Below, one piece after another: positions 31,987-41,189 of a DNA stretch of 64,000 bases; the stretch's first letter is position 1, and every line of letters begins with the position of its first letter. The translations under genes were made by a program, and so were the position numbers. Source of the DNA: Microbacterium sp. SLBN-146 (GTDB lineage: Bacteria > Actinomycetota > Actinomycetes > Actinomycetales > Microbacteriaceae). The notes under the pieces were generated by a model. The model did no database searches. It had not been told where the DNA came from and saw nothing but the letters and a program-made list of their open reading frames with translations. The stretch spans positions 3,410,001 to 3,474,000 of the forward strand of contig NZ_VFMR01000001.1 in NCBI RefSeq assembly GCF_006715145.1. The letters run 5' to 3'.

Positions 31987-33447
31987 TCACCAGCTGACGG
32001 GGAGCGCCTTGCCCTCTTCGTATCCGGCGGCGGACTGCAGGCCCACGCGGGCGCGTTCGTGGAACTCCGCGACGGAGGAGGCACCCGCGTACGTGAAGGA
32101 CGACCGAACGCCCGATGTGATCATGTCGAGGAGATCCTCGAGGCCCGGTCGCAGCGGATCGAGGTAGATCTTCGACGAGGAGATGCCCTCCGCGAAGAGC
32201 TCCTTGCGCGCGAGGTCGTAGGGGTCCAGCCGCCCGAAGCGGTCGTGCACGGCCTTCGTCGAGGCCATCCCCCACGATTCCTTGTAGGCGCGCCCGTTCT
32301 CGTCCGTGCGCAGCTCCCCCGGAGCCTCGATCGTGCCGGCGAACCACGAGCCGATCATGACGGATGCCGCACCCGCCGCCAGAGCGAGGGCGACGTCACG
32401 CGGGTACCGCACGCCGCCGTCGGCCCAGACGTGCGCGCCCATGACCCGAGCGGCCTCGGCCGTTTCGAGTACGGCGGAGAACTGCGGCCGACCGACGGCG
32501 GTCATCATGCGGGTCGTGCACATCGCGCCCGGTCCGACACCGACCTTGAGGATCGTGGCGCCGGCGGCGACGAGATCGTGCGCGCCTTCGGCCGTCACGA
32601 TGTTGCCCGCGGCGATGGGGATGCCGAGATCGAGCTGCGAGACCGTGTGAAGCGCGCGGAGCATCCCCTCCTGGTGTCCATGCGCCGTATCGACGACGAG
32701 GACGTCGACGCCCGCGGCGGCGAGCGCCTTCGCTTTCGAAGCGACGTCGCCGTTGATGCCGACAGCAGCCGCGACGATCAGACGACCGTCCGCATCGACC
32801 GCGGGCCGGTAGAGCGTCGAGCGCAAGGCACTGCGCCGCGACAGCGTTCCGACCACGTGCCCGTGGTGGAGGACGCAGACCGTCTCGGCTTCCGCCGCGA
32901 CGAGGAGGTCGAACGCGTGACGGGCGCTCTCGACGTCCTCCGCGTCGATCGAGGCGGTGCGGCCGCGCGCAAGATCGCCCAGACGCGCGTCGGGCAGGGC
33001 GGTCCCGAGCCTCGAGGCCGGAACGATCCCGAGGACCTCGTCGATCCCGAGCGCCTCGCCGCTCGACCGCTCGGCGACGACGATCCCATGGCCGTCGGTC
33101 GCGGGCATGAGCCGCGAGGCATCCGCGACGGTCGCGTCGGGCGGCAGGACGAGAGGCGTGTCCCACGGCACGGGCTGGGACTTCACCCAGCGGATCGCCG
33201 CATCGAGTTCCTGGAGAGGCATGTCCTGCGGCAGCACCCCGAGTCCGCCGCGGCGCGCGAGGGTCGCCGCGAGGCGAGCGCCCGTGACGGAGTTCATGTT
33301 CGCCGAGACGAGGGGGATGGTCGCTCCCGTGCCGTCCCCCGGGGAGAGATCGACATCGAGGCGGCTCGTGATCCCGGAGCGTCGCGGAACGAGGAAGACG
33401 TCGGAATACGTCAGATCGACTTCGGGCTCTGCACCGTAGAACTCCAT
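31987..33447 (-). CDS. guaB1: GuaB1 family GMP reductase / IMP-dehydrogenase-related protein
   Basis: A 486-residue member of the IMPDH/GMPR family. It starts MEFYGAEPEVDLTYSDVFLVP, as in actinobacterial GuaB1 proteins, which act as GMP reductases in purine salvage. The catalytic Cys is in GVGPGAMCTTRMMT (C310) and the phosphate loop is GGVRYPRDVALALAAGA. A CBS pair is inserted at about residues 95-215. An upstream in-frame ATG at 33453 is also possible; TACCCT lies eight bases before 33447. It diverges from the 2-oxoglutarate dehydrogenase gene. Confidence 0.88.
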   Translation of the reverse strand: MEFYGAEPEVDLTYSDVFLVPRRSGITSRLDVDLSPGDGTGATIPLVSANMNSVTGARLAATLARRGGLGVLPQDMPLQELDAAIRWVKSQPVPWDTPLVLPPDATVADASRLMPATDGHGIVVAERSSGEALGIDEVLGIVPASRLGTALPDARLGDLARGRTASIDAEDVESARHAFDLLVAAEAETVCVLHHGHVVGTLSRRSALRSTLYRPAVDADGRLIVAAAVGINGDVASKAKALAAAGVDVLVVDTAHGHQEGMLRALHTVSQLDLGIPIAAGNIVTAEGAHDLVAAGATILKVGVGPGAMCTTRMMTAVGRPQFSAVLETAEAARVMGAHVWADGGVRYPRDVALALAAGAASVMIGSWFAGTIEAPGELRTDENGRAYKESWGMASTKAVHDRFGRLDPYDLARKELFAEGISSSKIYLDPLRPGLEDLLDMITSGVRSSFTYAGASSVAEFHERARVGLQSAAGYEEGKALPVSW

Positions 33448-33544
33448 GTCCATCAAGGGTAGTGACACTTCCTGTGCGGCGGGGGGTCGGCGATCTCCCA
33501 GGCACGGGATCCTGATCGGCCCGGAACCGCGGCTCAGACTGGGT

Positions 33545-33550
33545 TAGGCT
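33545..33550 (+). promoter_or_regulatory. -10 box (TAGGCT) upstream of the 2-oxoglutarate dehydrogenase gene
   Basis: TAGGCT in the guaB1/kgd divergent region. If used, transcription starts near 33557, leaving a leader of about 70 bases before GTG 33627. Confidence 0.45.
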
Positions 33551-33626
33551 TAACAGTCGTGTGCGAGGGCGGTCGGATGTCTCGCATGCGTCCCACGACT
33601 TCACCGACGAAAGCAGGCGATCCAGC

Positions 33627-36600
33627 GTGTCGAGCCAGGTGACGGGCCTCGGGGTTTCGAACGAAGGAGAGTTCGGAGCGAACGAGTGGCTCGTCGAAGA
33701 GCTGTACGAGCAGTTCACGATCGACCCCAACTCCGTCGACAAGGCGTGGTGGCCCATTCTCGAGGCCTACCGCCCGGTCGACTCCGGCAAGGCGGAGGGC
33801 GCCGCACCGGCGTCCACTCCCCCTGCCCCCGCAGAGGAGAGGCGCGCTGAACAGCCTGCGCCTCCCGCACCGTCGCCCGACGCGCACCCCATGACGGCCC
33901 CTGTACCCGTCATCGGCACCCAGCCCGTGGCGCGGACGACGACGAGGCCCGCTGCCGCGCAGCCGATCCCGGCGCAGGCGCCCAAGGTCGTCCCGTCGAC
34001 GACCGACGAGAGCCCCGAGGCCGACAAGGTCACGCCGCTGCGTGGGCTCCCGAAGACGCTCGCGGCGAACATGGACGAGTCGCTCACGGTTCCGACCGCG
34101 ACGAGCGTCCGGACGGTTCCCGCGAAGCTCATGATCGACAACCGCATCGTGATCAACAACCACATGTCCCGCACGCGCGGCGGCAAGGTCAGCTTCACGC
34201 ACCTCATCGGCTGGGCGCTCATTCGGGCCCTCAAGGAGTTCCCGAGCCAGAACGTTTTCTACGCCGAGGTCGACGGCAAGCCGTCCGTCGTCGCCCCCGC
34301 GCACGTGAATCTCGGGATCGCGATCGACCTTCCCAAGCCCGACGGGACCCGAGCTCTCCTCGTTCCGAGCATCAAGCGCGCCGACACGCTGACGTTCAGC
34401 GAGTTCCTCGCCTCGTACGAAGACCTCATCAAGCGCGCCCGCGGCAACAAGCTGACGGCGGCCGACTTCCAGGGCACGACGCTGTCGTTGACCAACCCCG
34501 GCGGCATCGGCACGGTGCACTCCGTCCCGCGTCTCATGACGGGACAGGGATGCATCGTCGGTGCGGGTGCGCTGGAGTACCCCGCCGAGTTCCAGGGCTC
34601 GAGCGAGAAGACCCTCGTCGAGCTCGGCATCGGCAAGACGATCACCCTGACGAGCACGTACGACCACCGCGTCATCCAGGGCGCGGGCTCGGGCGAGTTC
34701 CTCAAGAAGGTGCACGAGCTGCTCATCGGCCAGCGCGACTTCTATGAAGAGATCTTCGCGGCGCTGCGCATCCCGTATGCGCCGATCCACTGGGCGAGCG
34801 ACATCAATGTCGACCTCGCGGAGCGCGTCGACAAGACGGCGCGCGTGCAGGAGCTCATCAACTCGTTCCGTGTGCGCGGCCACCTCATGGCCGACACCGA
34901 CCCGCTGCAGTACCAGCAGCGCACGCACCCCGACCTCGAGATCGAGAACCACGGTCTGACCTTCTGGGACCTCGACCGAGAGTTCGTGACGGGCGGTTTC
35001 GGCGGCAAGCGCCAGATGAAGCTGCGGGAGATCCTCGGTGTCCTGCGCGACTCCTACTGCCGGACGATCGGCATCGAGTACATGCACATCCAGGACCCCG
35101 GCCAGCGCGCGTGGTTCCAGGAGAACGTCGAGGTCAAGTACCAGAAGCCCGGTCACGACGAACAGCTGCGCATCCTCGACAAGCTGAACCAGGCCGAAGC
35201 CTTCGAGACCTTCCTCCAGACGAAGTACGTCGGACAGAAGCGCTTCAGCCTCGAAGGCGGCGAGTCGCTCATCCCGCTTCTCGACGAGATCCTTCAGGGG
35301 GCGGCCGAGGCCGGCATGGACGGCGCTGCGATCGGCATGGCCCACCGCGGACGACTCAACGTCCTCACGAACATCGCCGGAAAGACGTACGGCCAGGTGT
35401 TCCGCGAGTTCGAGGGCTCGGTCGCGATCGGATCCAAGAGCGGCTCCGGCGACGTCAAGTACCACCTCGGCACCGAGGGCACGTTCGTCGCCGACGGCAA
35501 GTCGGAGCTGCCGGTCTACTTGGCCGCGAACCCCTCGCACCTCGAGACGGTCGACGGCGTGCTCGAAGGCATCGTGCGCGCCAAGCAGGACCGCAAGGCC
35601 ATCGGCACCTACGCGTGGCTCCCGATCCTCGTGCACGGCGACGCCGCGTTCGCCGGTCAGGGCGTCGTCGTCGAGACGCTGCAGATGTCGCAGTTGCGCG
35701 GGTACCGCACGGGCGGAACGATCCACGTGGTCGTCAACAACCAGGTGGGCTTCACGACGACCCCCCAGGATGCCCGCAGCTCGGTCTACGCGACGGATGT
35801 CGCCAAGACGATCCAGGCCCCGATCTTCCACGTGAACGGCGACGACCCCGAAGCCGTCACGCGCGTCGCGCAGGTCGCGTTCGCTTACCGCGAGCGTTTC
35901 CACCGCGACGTCGTCATCGACCTCGTGTGCTACCGCCGTCGCGGCCACAACGAGGGCGACGACCCGTCGATGACGCAGCCCCTCATGACGAACCTCATCG
36001 AGGCGAAGCGCTCGGTCCGCCGCCTGTACACCGAGTCGCTCGTCGGTCGCGGCGACATCACCGAGGAAGAGTACGAGAAGTCCAAGCAGGACTTCCAGAA
36101 CCGCCTCGAGATCGCGTTCGCCGAGACGCACGCGGCCGAGACCGGTGCGTCGTCGGTCGTGTCGACGGATGCCGTCGTGGAGCCGGCGATGGGAGAGCCC
36201 GAGACCACAGGCGTGACCCGCGAAGTCGTGCACCTCATCGGCGACACGTTCGTCAACAAGCCCGAAGGCTTCACGGTCCACACGAAGCTCCAGCAGCTCC
36301 TCGACAAGCGCCTCGACATGAGCCGCAACGGATCGATCGACTGGGGCTTCGCGGAGCTCCTCGCGTTCGGCTCGCTCCTCCTCGAGAAGACGAACGTCCG
36401 CCTCGTCGGTCAGGACGCGCGACGCGGCACCTTCGTGCAGCGCCACTCCGTGCTCCACGACCGCGCCAACGGGCAGGAGTGGCTGCCGCTCACGAACCTC
36501 TCCGAGGATCAGGGACGCTTCTGGGTGTACGACTCGCTCCTCAGCGAGTACGCCGCGATGGCGTTCGAATACGGCTACTCGGTCGAGCGCCCCGACGCTC

Positions 36601-37361
36601 TCGTTCTGTGGGAAGCGCAGTTCGGCGACTTCGCCAACGGTGCACAGTCGGTCATCGACGAATACCTCTCGTCGGCCGACCAGAAGTGGGGCCAGCAGTC
36701 GAGCGTCGTCCTGCTCCTCCCCCACGGCTACGAAGGTCAGGGCCCCGACCACTCGTCGGCTCGCATCGAGCGGTATCTGCAGATGTGCGCACAGGACAAC
36801 ATGACGGTCGCCCGGCCGTCCACCCCGGCGTCGTACTTCCACCTCCTGCGACGCCAGGCATACGCGCGGCCGCGTCGTCCGCTCATCATCTTCACGCCGA
36901 AGGCGATGCTGCGCCTGCGGGGCGCGACGAGCTCCGTCGACGCCTTCCTGTCAGGACGCTTCGAACCCGTGCTCGACGACGACCGTGGCATCGACCGGTC
37001 GGCCGTGACCCGCGTCCTCCTCCACTCCGGCAAGATCCACTGGGATCTGCGCGCAGAGCTCGAGAAGAACCCGAATCCGGCCGTCGCCCTCGTCCGGCTC
37101 GAGCAGTTCTACCCGGCGCCGATCGACGAGCTCAATGCCGTCATCGACACGTACCCGAACGCCGAACTCGTGTGGGTGCAGGACGAGCCCGAGAACCAGG
37201 GCGCGTGGCCGTTCATCGCTCTCGAGGTCGTCAAGCACCTCAACGGGCGCGCGATCCGGCGGATCTCGCGGTCGGCCGCAGCGTCGACGGCGACGGGGTC
37301 ACCCAAGGTGCACGCTCTCGAGCAGGCTGCGATCCTGCAGGAGGCGGTCGGACGCGGCTGA
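33627..37361 (+). CDS. kgd: Multifunctional 2-oxoglutarate dehydrogenase E1 with fused E2 domain (Kgd/OdhA)
   Basis: A 1244-residue TCA-cycle enzyme that decarboxylates 2-oxoglutarate and passes the succinyl group on. The N-terminal motif GVSNEGEFGANEWLVEELYEQF is followed by a Pro/Ala linker, an E2-type acyltransferase domain (about 130-380, catalytic H347 in STYDHRVIQG) that lacks a lipoyl domain, and the thiamine-diphosphate E1 part (about 400-1244; AIGMAHRGRLNVL, GDDPEAVTRV, DWGFAELLAF). This fusion is specific to actinobacteria, where the FHA protein OdhI/GarA inhibits it. GTG 33627 is chosen by homology; the frame is open to GTG 33561. Confidence 0.95.
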   Translation: MSSQVTGLGVSNEGEFGANEWLVEELYEQFTIDPNSVDKAWWPILEAYRPVDSGKAEGAAPASTPPAPAEERRAEQPAPPAPSPDAHPMTAPVPVIGTQPVARTTTRPAAAQPIPAQAPKVVPSTTDESPEADKVTPLRGLPKTLAANMDESLTVPTATSVRTVPAKLMIDNRIVINNHMSRTRGGKVSFTHLIGWALIRALKEFPSQNVFYAEVDGKPSVVAPAHVNLGIAIDLPKPDGTRALLVPSIKRADTLTFSEFLASYEDLIKRARGNKLTAADFQGTTLSLTNPGGIGTVHSVPRLMTGQGCIVGAGALEYPAEFQGSSEKTLVELGIGKTITLTSTYDHRVIQGAGSGEFLKKVHELLIGQRDFYEEIFAALRIPYAPIHWASDINVDLAERVDKTARVQELINSFRVRGHLMADTDPLQYQQRTHPDLEIENHGLTFWDLDREFVTGGFGGKRQMKLREILGVLRDSYCRTIGIEYMHIQDPGQRAWFQENVEVKYQKPGHDEQLRILDKLNQAEAFETFLQTKYVGQKRFSLEGGESLIPLLDEILQGAAEAGMDGAAIGMAHRGRLNVLTNIAGKTYGQVFREFEGSVAIGSKSGSGDVKYHLGTEGTFVADGKSELPVYLAANPSHLETVDGVLEGIVRAKQDRKAIGTYAWLPILVHGDAAFAGQGVVVETLQMSQLRGYRTGGTIHVVVNNQVGFTTTPQDARSSVYATDVAKTIQAPIFHVNGDDPEAVTRVAQVAFAYRERFHRDVVIDLVCYRRRGHNEGDDPSMTQPLMTNLIEAKRSVRRLYTESLVGRGDITEEEYEKSKQDFQNRLEIAFAETHAAETGASSVVSTDAVVEPAMGEPETTGVTREVVHLIGDTFVNKPEGFTVHTKLQQLLDKRLDMSRNGSIDWGFAELLAFGSLLLEKTNVRLVGQDARRGTFVQRHSVLHDRANGQEWLPLTNLSEDQGRFWVYDSLLSEYAAMAFEYGYSVERPDALVLWEAQFGDFANGAQSVIDEYLSSADQKWGQQSSVVLLLPHGYEGQGPDHSSARIERYLQMCAQDNMTVARPSTPASYFHLLRRQAYARPRRPLIIFTPKAMLRLRGATSSVDAFLSGRFEPVLDDDRGIDRSAVTRVLLHSGKIHWDLRAELEKNPNPAVALVRLEQFYPAPIDELNAVIDTYPNAELVWVQDEPENQGAWPFIALEVVKHLNGRAIRRISRSAAASTATGSPKVHALEQAAILQEAVGRG

Positions 37362-37370
37362 GCCTCGCGC

Positions 37371-38933
37371 TCAGATGTCGATCGGATCCACGGCGGCGCG
37401 TGCGAACGCGGATGCCGCGGCATCCGTCGACGCCTCCGCGTCGGCCGTGACGAGCCCGAGCCTCGTCCGTCGCTCTAGGAGATCCTGGATCGTGAGAGCG
37501 CCCTCGACACGGACGCCCCACTCCAGTTCTCGAGCCGTGACACCGCGTGCGGCGGGCGCGCCATCGGCAAGCGATGCCACGAACGGCGCCTCGGCTCCGT
37601 AGCGGCGGACCCATCGTGGCGGCGCGACGATCTCGGCGATCCGGTCCCTCGGCCATGCTCCGACGAGCGGCAGCGTCCTCGTCCGGGACGCCGGAACGGC
37701 GCCGTCTGCGAATCGGAGATCAACCGCCCTGTCGACGCCGTCTTCGGCCATACGTCGGTAGGTCGTGAGCTTCCCGCCCACGACACTGATGATTCCGTCT
37801 GCCGACACGACCGTCGCGTGGCGACGCGAAAGGTCGCTCGTCTCGCCCTCGGCCGCGGATGCCAGCAGCGGCCGGAGACCCGAGAAGGTCGCGAGGACGT
37901 CGTCGCGACCGAGCGGATGCCGCAACGCGACGTTCACGGTATCGAGGAGCATCGCGATCTCCGCCTCGGTCGCCTGCGGCTCATCGACGGGGAGTCCGTC
38001 AGCGGGCACATCCGTCAGTCCGATGTAGGCGCGACCGTGGGGTGCGGGGACCGTGAACACGAAGCGGCTCGAGGATCCCGGCACCGGCACGGTGAGAGAC
38101 ACATCGGCATCCGCGAGCCTCGCGCCGTCGACCACGAGGTGCGTGCCGCGACTGGGCCGGAGGCGCACGGCGGAGTCGAGCTCCCCCGCCCAGACGCCCG
38201 TCGCGGCGATGACCGCGCGCGCAGCGACGGTGATCTCGGCACCCGTGACGAGATCACGGAGCACTGCCCCCTCACCCGTCGCCGACACCGCCTCGACGCG
38301 TGTCAAGACGGACGCGTCATATCCGGCCGCCGTCCGCGCGACGGCCACGACGAGCCGCGCGTCGTCGAAGAGCTGACCGTCCCACCCGCGCAGCCCGCCT
38401 CGCAATCCGTCAGGTTTCAGCGCCGGCATGAGGCGCAGGATGTCGTCCCGTCCGACCACGCCAGGTGATCCGAGCACGGCATTCGGGGTACCGACGACGC
38501 GCCGGAGCCCGTCGCCCAGACCGTACCCGAGGCCGACGTAAGCGCCCCGCGCGACGTGTCCCGGGGCGTAGAGGGGAAGCACCTGCGCGAGTGGTCGCGT
38601 GAGGTGAGGCGCGAGGCGCGTCATCAGCAGGTGCCGTTCGAAGGCGCTCTCGTGGGCGATCGCGAACTGACCGGATGCCAGGTAGCGAAGGCCGCCGTGG
38701 ACGAGTTTGGAACTCCACCGGCTCGTCCCGTGGGCGAGGTCGCGCCGCTCGACGAGAAGCGTCTTCAGGCCCCGGGACGCGGCATCCAGCGCGATTCCGG
38801 CACCCGTGATCCCGCCGCCGATCACGAGGACATCGACGACGGGATCGTGCGCGAGGGCGTCGAGCTCGCGAGCACGCCGGTGCGCATCGAGCGCCGATGA
38901 CACCGGCGTCCGCCCGACGATGCGCGGACTCAT
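37371..38933 (-). CDS. glpD: Glycerol-3-phosphate dehydrogenase (FAD)
   Basis: A 520-residue FAD enzyme that oxidises glycerol-3-phosphate to dihydroxyacetone phosphate at the membrane. The dinucleotide motif is VIGGGITGAGIALDAASRG (about 34-52), then the GlpD signature GTSRWSSKLVHGGLRYL, and VVGGKLTTYRRMAED in the C-terminal half. The DAO_C domain covers about 400-520. Its ATG overlaps the stop of the upstream TetR gene by four bases, so it is in an operon with its probable regulator. It is divergent from an alkyl-DHAP-synthase-like gene, which uses the DHAP side of the same chemistry. Confidence 0.9.
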   Translation of the reverse strand: MSPRIVGRTPVSSALDAHRRARELDALAHDPVVDVLVIGGGITGAGIALDAASRGLKTLLVERRDLAHGTSRWSSKLVHGGLRYLASGQFAIAHESAFERHLLMTRLAPHLTRPLAQVLPLYAPGHVARGAYVGLGYGLGDGLRRVVGTPNAVLGSPGVVGRDDILRLMPALKPDGLRGGLRGWDGQLFDDARLVVAVARTAAGYDASVLTRVEAVSATGEGAVLRDLVTGAEITVAARAVIAATGVWAGELDSAVRLRPSRGTHLVVDGARLADADVSLTVPVPGSSSRFVFTVPAPHGRAYIGLTDVPADGLPVDEPQATEAEIAMLLDTVNVALRHPLGRDDVLATFSGLRPLLASAAEGETSDLSRRHATVVSADGIISVVGGKLTTYRRMAEDGVDRAVDLRFADGAVPASRTRTLPLVGAWPRDRIAEIVAPPRWVRRYGAEAPFVASLADGAPAARGVTARELEWGVRVEGALTIQDLLERRTRLGLVTADAEASTDAAASAFARAAVDPIDI

Positions 38934-39508
38934 GAGCGATCCGTCGCGAGGTATCCGCCAAACGCGTGCCCGAGCTCTTCGCGCCAGTGGTCTCCGCTCA
39001 GCCACTCCGCGACGAGAGGCGCGGACTGAACCGCGGACTGCGCGATGAGCAGGACCATCGCGGCGATTGCTGACGGATCCCCGCTGCGGACGAATCCATC
39101 GGACTGCCCGTCGGCGATGCGGCGCCGGAGCTCATCGTGGATGGCACGCTGGCTCGTTCCGATCCGCTCGAGGATGTAGCGCGCGAACAGCTCCGGATCG
39201 GTCTCGCGGAGCCTTTCCACAAGCGGCATCCGCCGGACCTCGTCTGCCGTGTCGACGAGGAGCGTCACGAGCGCGGCGAGCGACGCGGCTCGCGGCGCCG
39301 CACCGGGGAGCGCTCGGACGAGCTCGCGCGTCACGAGCGCCGCGAACACCGACTGGGCGTCGGGCCAGTAGCGGTAGAGGGTCTGCCGGGAGACGCCGGC
39401 GCGCCGGGCGATGTCGGAGGCGGTCGTCCTCCGGATGCCGTGCGCGAGCACCTCGGCGTGCGCGGCATCCAGAAGCGCCGTCGCAGTATCGGGGACCCCA
39501 TCGACCAT
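38930..39508 (-). CDS. TetR-family transcriptional regulator
   Basis: A 192-residue regulator. The N-terminal TetR HTH is plain (TTASDIARRAGVSRQTLYRYWPDAQSVFAALV, residues about 28-59, split at the turn), and the C-terminal ligand domain has the usual helices. ATG 39508 lies six bases after TATCTT. It is divergent from the flavoprotein gene by only 34 bases, which carry an imperfect inverted repeat covering both -10 boxes. It thus probably represses both directions: itself with glpD, and the flavoprotein with the lipid kinase. Confidence 0.88.
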   Translation of the reverse strand: MVDGVPDTATALLDAAHAEVLAHGIRRTTASDIARRAGVSRQTLYRYWPDAQSVFAALVTRELVRALPGAAPRAASLAALVTLLVDTADEVRRMPLVERLRETDPELFARYILERIGTSQRAIHDELRRRIADGQSDGFVRSGDPSAIAAMVLLIAQSAVQSAPLVAEWLSGDHWREELGHAFGGYLATDRS

Positions 39509-39536
39509 GTGACAAAGATACAGAATGTGTCATACT
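39508..39536. promoter_or_regulatory. Shared divergent promoters and TetR operator candidate
   Basis: TGACA (39510-39514) and TGTCA (39528-39532) form an inverted repeat with a 13-base spacer; GATACA-GAA-TGTGTC (39517-39531) is a nested near-palindrome. The minus -10 box TATCTT (39520-39515) and the plus -10 box CATACT (39531-39536), each six bases from a start codon, both lie inside it. One bound repressor would block both genes. Confidence 0.7.
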
Positions 39537-39542
39537 GTCGCC

Positions 39543-41189
39543 ATGTCTGCGACGATGCCGTCGACGCCCGCACGGGAGCCCCGAACTCCGCTGGCCACTC
39601 CCTCACCAGCGCCACGCTCCGAGTGGGATGCCTGGGGAGATCGGCCGTCGCCGCTGCCCGTCGGCGCGAAGGCGTTGATCACGACCCTGCTTCCCGGCAA
39701 GCCGCACCCCGTCCCCCGCCGTCCGCGGCCGCGCCTCACCGCGAGCCGCTTGACCGACGGTGACACGGATGCTCTCGCCGCCGTGGTCGGATCAGAGCAC
39801 GTCCGCCGCGACGACGACGGACGTCTGCTGCACCTCGGCGGGAAGAGCACTCTGGACCTCTTGCGGCGTCGGCTCGTCGATCCGCAGTCGGCGCCCGACG
39901 CCGTCGTTCGACCCTCATCGCATGACGAGGTCGCGGAAGTGATCTCGGTGTGCGACGCACGCGGGATCGCCGTCGTCCCCTTCGGCGGCGGAACGTCCGT
40001 CGTCGGTGGCGTCGACCCGACGGGAGGGCCGCACAGCCGCGTCATCTCGCTCGACCTCGCGCGCACCGCTGCCCTCATCGATCTCGACGCGACATCGCTC
40101 CTGGCGACGTTCGGGGCCGGAACGACGGGGCCGCAGGCCGAGGAGATGCTGGGGGCGCGCGGCTTCACCCTCGGCCACTTCCCGCAGAGCTTCCACTACG
40201 CAACGATCGGCGGGTTCGCCGCGACCCGTTCGAGTGGTCAGGCCTCCCGTGGATACGGACGATTCGACGACATCGTCCATGGTCTTCGCATCGCGACCCC
40301 CGTCGGCGACCTCGATCTCGGGCGCGCCCCGGCGAGCGCCGCGGGACCCGACCTGCGCGAGCTGTTCCTGGGCTCGGAGGGTGCGTTCGGCGTGCTGACC
40401 GAGGTGACCGCCCGCATCCGGCCGCTCGCCACCGCGACGGGCTACGGCGCGTGGACCTTCCCCGACTTCGCCTCCGGCGCCGCGGCTGTGCGCGAGGCGA
40501 CGCAGTGCGGCATCCGTCCCACGGTTCTGCGGCTCAGCGACGCGACCGAGACGACCGTCAATGCGACGCTCGGCGGTCACTTCACGCGCCTGCGCGGATG
40601 CCTCGCGATCGCCACGTTCGAAGGGCGCACCGACGCAGAAGCGCAGGCGGTGCGAACGTCGCTCGACGCGGTCTTCGCGCGGCACGGCGGAAAATCCCGC
40701 GGCGAGGACCCCGCGCGATCATGGGAGCGCGGTCGCTTCGCGTCTCCGGCTCTGCGGGACACCCTCCTGGACGCCGGCGTCCTGGCAGAGACCCTCGAGA
40801 CGGCGACGACCTGGTCCCGGCTCGCCGGCCTCAAGACGGCCGTGACGGACGCACTCACCGAGGCCCTCTCCGCGACGGGCACGAAGCCGCTCGTGCTCTG
40901 CCACATCTCCCACGTCTACCCCGCGGGCGCTTCGCTCTACTTCACGGTCGTCGCGGCCCTCACGACGACCCCCATCGAGCAGTGGACGGCAGCGAAGGAT
41001 GCCGCATCACGCGCCATCGGCAGCGCGGGCGGGACGATCACGCATCACCACGCCGTCGGCCGCGACCACCGCGACTACCTCGAAGCGGAGATCGGGTCCC
41101 TGGGCGTCGCCGTTCTGCGCGCCGTCAAGCGCGAGCTGGACCCGCGCGGCATCCTCAACCCCGGCGTCCTCGTGGAAGCCGACGGATGA
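39543..41189 (+). CDS. FAD-binding oxidoreductase, alkyldihydroxyacetonephosphate-synthase-like
   Basis: A 548-residue flavoprotein of the VAO / AGPS family. The FAD PP-loop is VVPFGGGTSVVGGV (about residues 142-155), the FAD-binding_4 domain runs to about 290, and FAD-oxidase_C follows. The His-rich ITHHHAVGRDHRDYL near residue 500 matches the catalytic His stretch of alkyl-DHAP synthase, which swaps an acyl for an alkyl chain in ether lipids. Ether-lipid synthesis in this organism is only a possibility. ATG 39543 is set by CATACT six bases upstream. It overlaps the kinase gene by four bases. Confidence 0.85.
   Translation: MSATMPSTPAREPRTPLATPSPAPRSEWDAWGDRPSPLPVGAKALITTLLPGKPHPVPRRPRPRLTASRLTDGDTDALAAVVGSEHVRRDDDGRLLHLGGKSTLDLLRRRLVDPQSAPDAVVRPSSHDEVAEVISVCDARGIAVVPFGGGTSVVGGVDPTGGPHSRVISLDLARTAALIDLDATSLLATFGAGTTGPQAEEMLGARGFTLGHFPQSFHYATIGGFAATRSSGQASRGYGRFDDIVHGLRIATPVGDLDLGRAPASAAGPDLRELFLGSEGAFGVLTEVTARIRPLATATGYGAWTFPDFASGAAAVREATQCGIRPTVLRLSDATETTVNATLGGHFTRLRGCLAIATFEGRTDAEAQAVRTSLDAVFARHGGKSRGEDPARSWERGRFASPALRDTLLDAGVLAETLETATTWSRLAGLKTAVTDALTEALSATGTKPLVLCHISHVYPAGASLYFTVVAALTTTPIEQWTAAKDAASRAIGSAGGTITHHHAVGRDHRDYLEAEIGSLGVAVLRAVKRELDPRGILNPGVLVEADG

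Noticed and set aside
33534..36842. Open minus-strand frame of about 1100 codons
   Set aside because: It is the antisense shadow of the 2-oxoglutarate dehydrogenase gene; high third-position GC keeps the complementary frame open. The product is Arg/Asp/Val-rich with no family.
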